A DNA stretch of 23,981 bases from the NCBI GenBank assembly GCA_045642085.1, contig JAZUIF010000087.1, forward strand, positions 1 through 23,981. Reading direction: 5' to 3'. This document shows positions 22,307-23,981 of the stretch, one piece after another (position 1 is the first letter of the stretch; each line of letters starts with the position of its first letter). A model generated the notes under the pieces. That model saw nothing but the letters and a program-made list of their open reading frames with translations, searched no databases and was not told the origin of the DNA. The position numbers were made by a program, and so were the translations under genes. Source of the stretch: UBA1723 sp045642085 (GTDB lineage Bacteria; Bacteroidota; Bacteroidia; Bacteroidales; Paludibacteraceae).

Positions 22307-23767
22307 ATGGGAGTTATTGATCAAAACAATCAAAAGGTATCCGTGCTAGAGAAGTGCGCGTACGGAGCAGGAGATTTGGCCTGTAATCTTTTCTGGGGTA
22401 TTTCATGTGTGGCGGCTATGTTTTATACCGATTATTTTGGTATATCGGCTGCAGCAGCGGGAACAATGATGATGATAGTGTCGTATATCGACTTGATATT
22501 CGACGTATTCATCGGAGCGGCAGCAGACCGTTCCAACAGCAAATGGGGTAAGTTTAGACCTTGGATTTTATATGGATTTGTTCCATTCGTAGTTGTTGGT
22601 TTCTTCACTTTCTATTCTCCGGATTTCGCCGATACCGCAAAGATTGTTTATGCTTATGTGACATTCCTAGCGTTTAGAATCCTTTATTCTGTTGTAAACG
22701 TACCTTACGGAGCTTTGTTGGGAGTTATTTCTGATGATCCTAAAGTGCGAGATGAAGTGTCAGCTTACAGAAACGTAGGAGCACAGTTGGGAAACTTGGT
22801 TAGTTACTCAATGGTGTTTAAGTTTGCAGTAATGTGCAAAGAAAGTTTTGGAGTATCCGCGTCTACTGGATTTTCGTATGTAGTGTTTATCTACGCTGTT
22901 GTCGCTGCTATTCTATTGTTCTCATGTTTCTATTTCACAAGAGAGCGAGTTGTTCCAGTGAAGGAGGAGAATAATAATTTGATGCAGGATATGAAGGACA
23001 TTGTGACAAACAAACAGTGGATATGTCTTGCAATTGCCGGCATCGCTTTGATTTTGTATACTAGTTGTCACAACACAATGGTGGCATACTACGCAAAGTA
23101 TTACATTGCGCAGATGGTGGCAAATCCAGAATCTGTAGATGGTGTTGATTTTGTTATAACAGGAAAATTTCTTGGTTTTGAGCTAGATTGGGAGTCGTTC
23201 TACTTTATTATTACCGGAATGGGTACAATCTTGACAATTTTGGGAACAATGATGATTCAGCCTGTTGTGAAGAAATATGGAAAGAAGGAGACCTGGATTG
23301 CATGTTTTGCTATTTCTTCATTTATCACACTTGCATTGGCATTCATTTCAAAAGATAGCTTGTCGACAATCATCATACTTAATTGGTTGTTCTCTTTGAT
23401 TATCGGACCGACAGGATACATCATGTGGAGTATGTATGCAGACGTCGCAGATGATGCCGAAGTCGCTACTGGTCGACGTGCAACAGGTTTGATTTACTCA
23501 TCTGCTACAATATCACAGAAGTTTGGTTATGCAAATGCAAACTCTTTACCTTTGTTCGCTTTAGCTGCTATTGGTTTTGTTGCAAATGACATCAATATGA
23601 CAGTAGAGACTCAGGAAACATTGAAAAACATTTTTGCATTGGTTCCACTTGTAGGATCGGCTTTAGGAATCGGAGCTTTGTTGTTCTACAATATTGATGA
23701 GAAGAAGATACAGGAGAACTCAAAGAAGCTTGCAGAGATGAAGGCTAACACTAGTCTTTCAGAATAG
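22307..23767 (+). CDS. GPH-family sugar:cation symporter (copy 2)
   Basis: This 486-aa paralogue of the preceding symporter has the same architecture: N-terminus VIDQNNQKVSVLEKCAYGAG, cation-site pair D62/D66, signature loop DRSNSKWGKFRPW at 74-86, and ADVADDAEVATGRRATG. The loop before the seventh span differs and is slightly longer. The pair clearly arose by tandem duplication. This copy is less codon-biased and sits in a separate transcription unit after a terminator, so its expression, and perhaps its substrate, may differ. A role in glucoside or oligosaccharide import is inferred from family and location. Confidence 0.9.
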   Translation: MGVIDQNNQKVSVLEKCAYGAGDLACNLFWGISCVAAMFYTDYFGISAAAAGTMMMIVSYIDLIFDVFIGAAADRSNSKWGKFRPWILYGFVPFVVVGFFTFYSPDFADTAKIVYAYVTFLAFRILYSVVNVPYGALLGVISDDPKVRDEVSAYRNVGAQLGNLVSYSMVFKFAVMCKESFGVSASTGFSYVVFIYAVVAAILLFSCFYFTRERVVPVKEENNNLMQDMKDIVTNKQWICLAIAGIALILYTSCHNTMVAYYAKYYIAQMVANPESVDGVDFVITGKFLGFELDWESFYFIITGMGTILTILGTMMIQPVVKKYGKKETWIACFAISSFITLALAFISKDSLSTIIILNWLFSLIIGPTGYIMWSMYADVADDAEVATGRRATGLIYSSATISQKFGYANANSLPLFALAAIGFVANDINMTVETQETLKNIFALVPLVGSALGIGALLFYNIDEKKIQENSKKLAEMKANTSLSE

Positions 23768-23787
23768 TATTATCTTTAACGTATGGG

Positions 23788-23819
23788 AGGAGACTTGAGA
23801 AATCGAGTCTCCTTTTTTT
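23788..23819 (+). terminator. Terminator with GAAA tetraloop after symporter 2
   Basis: AGGAGACTTGA (23788-23798) pairs with TCGAGTCTCCT (23803-23813) through one G-T wobble. The loop is GAAA and a T-run follows to 23819. Its design matches the terminator after symporter 1. Confidence 0.9.
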
Positions 23820-23936
23820 GTTGTTACTTTCGAAAATTAGCCCTATAGTGATTGTGATAGACTAAATTCAATCAGAATTTAAGATTTTTTAGCATTTTTT
23901 ATGGATAACATAAAAAGACATAATTTTGTTTTTGAG

Positions 23937-23944
23937 TATTTTTG
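23937..23944 (+). promoter_or_regulatory. -7 box for a gene at the right edge
   Basis: TATTTTTG matches TAnnTTTG exactly, 18 nt upstream of an ATG at 23963. It suggests that a new plus-strand transcription unit begins at the window edge. Confidence 0.5.
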
Positions 23945-23962
23945 CAAAGTGAATTAATTAAG

Positions 23963-23981
23963 ATGTTAAAGAGATTTTACT
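23963..23981 (+). CDS. Possible start of a truncated gene
   Basis: An ATG at 23963 opens a frame reading MLKRFY before the window ends. It follows an exact -7 box at suitable distance. Too little is visible to assign a product. Confidence 0.3.

Noticed and set aside
16840..23767. A classical SusC/SusD polysaccharide utilisation locus
   Set aside because: No TonB-dependent transporter or SusD-like lipoprotein gene is present in the window; uptake appears to use GPH symporters.
1..23981. CRISPR arrays, tRNA, rRNA or insertion sequence transposase genes
   Set aside because: No regularly spaced repeats, cloverleaf-like genes, rRNA segments or transposase frames were seen by eye on either strand.

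Overview
The window looks like a chromosomal segment from a member of the Bacteroidales, most likely a Prevotella-type gut or rumen bacterium. The evidence is repeated Bacteroidetes-style -7 boxes (TAnnTTTG) with weak Shine-Dalgarno sites, a secreted glycanase ending in a type IX secretion-type tail, a very long LepB, a short DapB, and a cellobiose phosphorylase/GPH transporter locus. Species is inferred from content only.

Left part (1-5.3 kb): a plus-strand AAA ATPase/nuclease-fold gene ends at a strong hairpin terminator. It converges with a four-gene minus-strand operon. Read 5' to 3', the operon encodes a membrane polyferredoxin that looks like NapH fused to NapG, a Tat-exported lipoprotein aldo/keto reductase with two [4Fe-4S] motifs, a 100-aa membrane protein, and a DUF1893 protein. 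A plausible reading is an envelope electron-transfer route in which the membrane ferredoxin feeds an exported aldo/keto reductase. This is the most unusual system in the window.

Middle (5.3-16.8 kb): a small orphan protein gene, a loosely filled intergenic region, a second AAA/PD-(D/E)XK protein (DUF1703 type), and a large secreted GH43-GH30-ricin-type enzyme. These are followed by an unknown membrane protein with a calcium-loop-like motif, dapB-lepB, a DUF3108 periplasmic protein, and a sigma-54-type response regulator that lacks a DNA-binding domain.

Right part (16.8-24 kb): a cellobiose/beta-glucan utilisation cluster. A candidate operator and promoter precede a very codon-biased cellobiose phosphorylase (GH94). 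A hairpin separates it from a GH5 endoglucanase lipoprotein and a GPH-family symporter. A second, paralogous symporter follows in its own transcription unit. The inferred flow is: GH5 cuts glucan at the cell surface or in the periplasm, a symporter imports cellobiose or short oligosaccharides, and GH94 phosphorolyses cellobiose to glucose-1-phosphate and glucose.

A family of small palindromes sharing GTAGAGACG...CGTCTCTAC recurs at gene 3' ends, supplies one stop codon, and appears once inside a coding region. A looser GTAGGG-type hairpin supplies a second stop codon.
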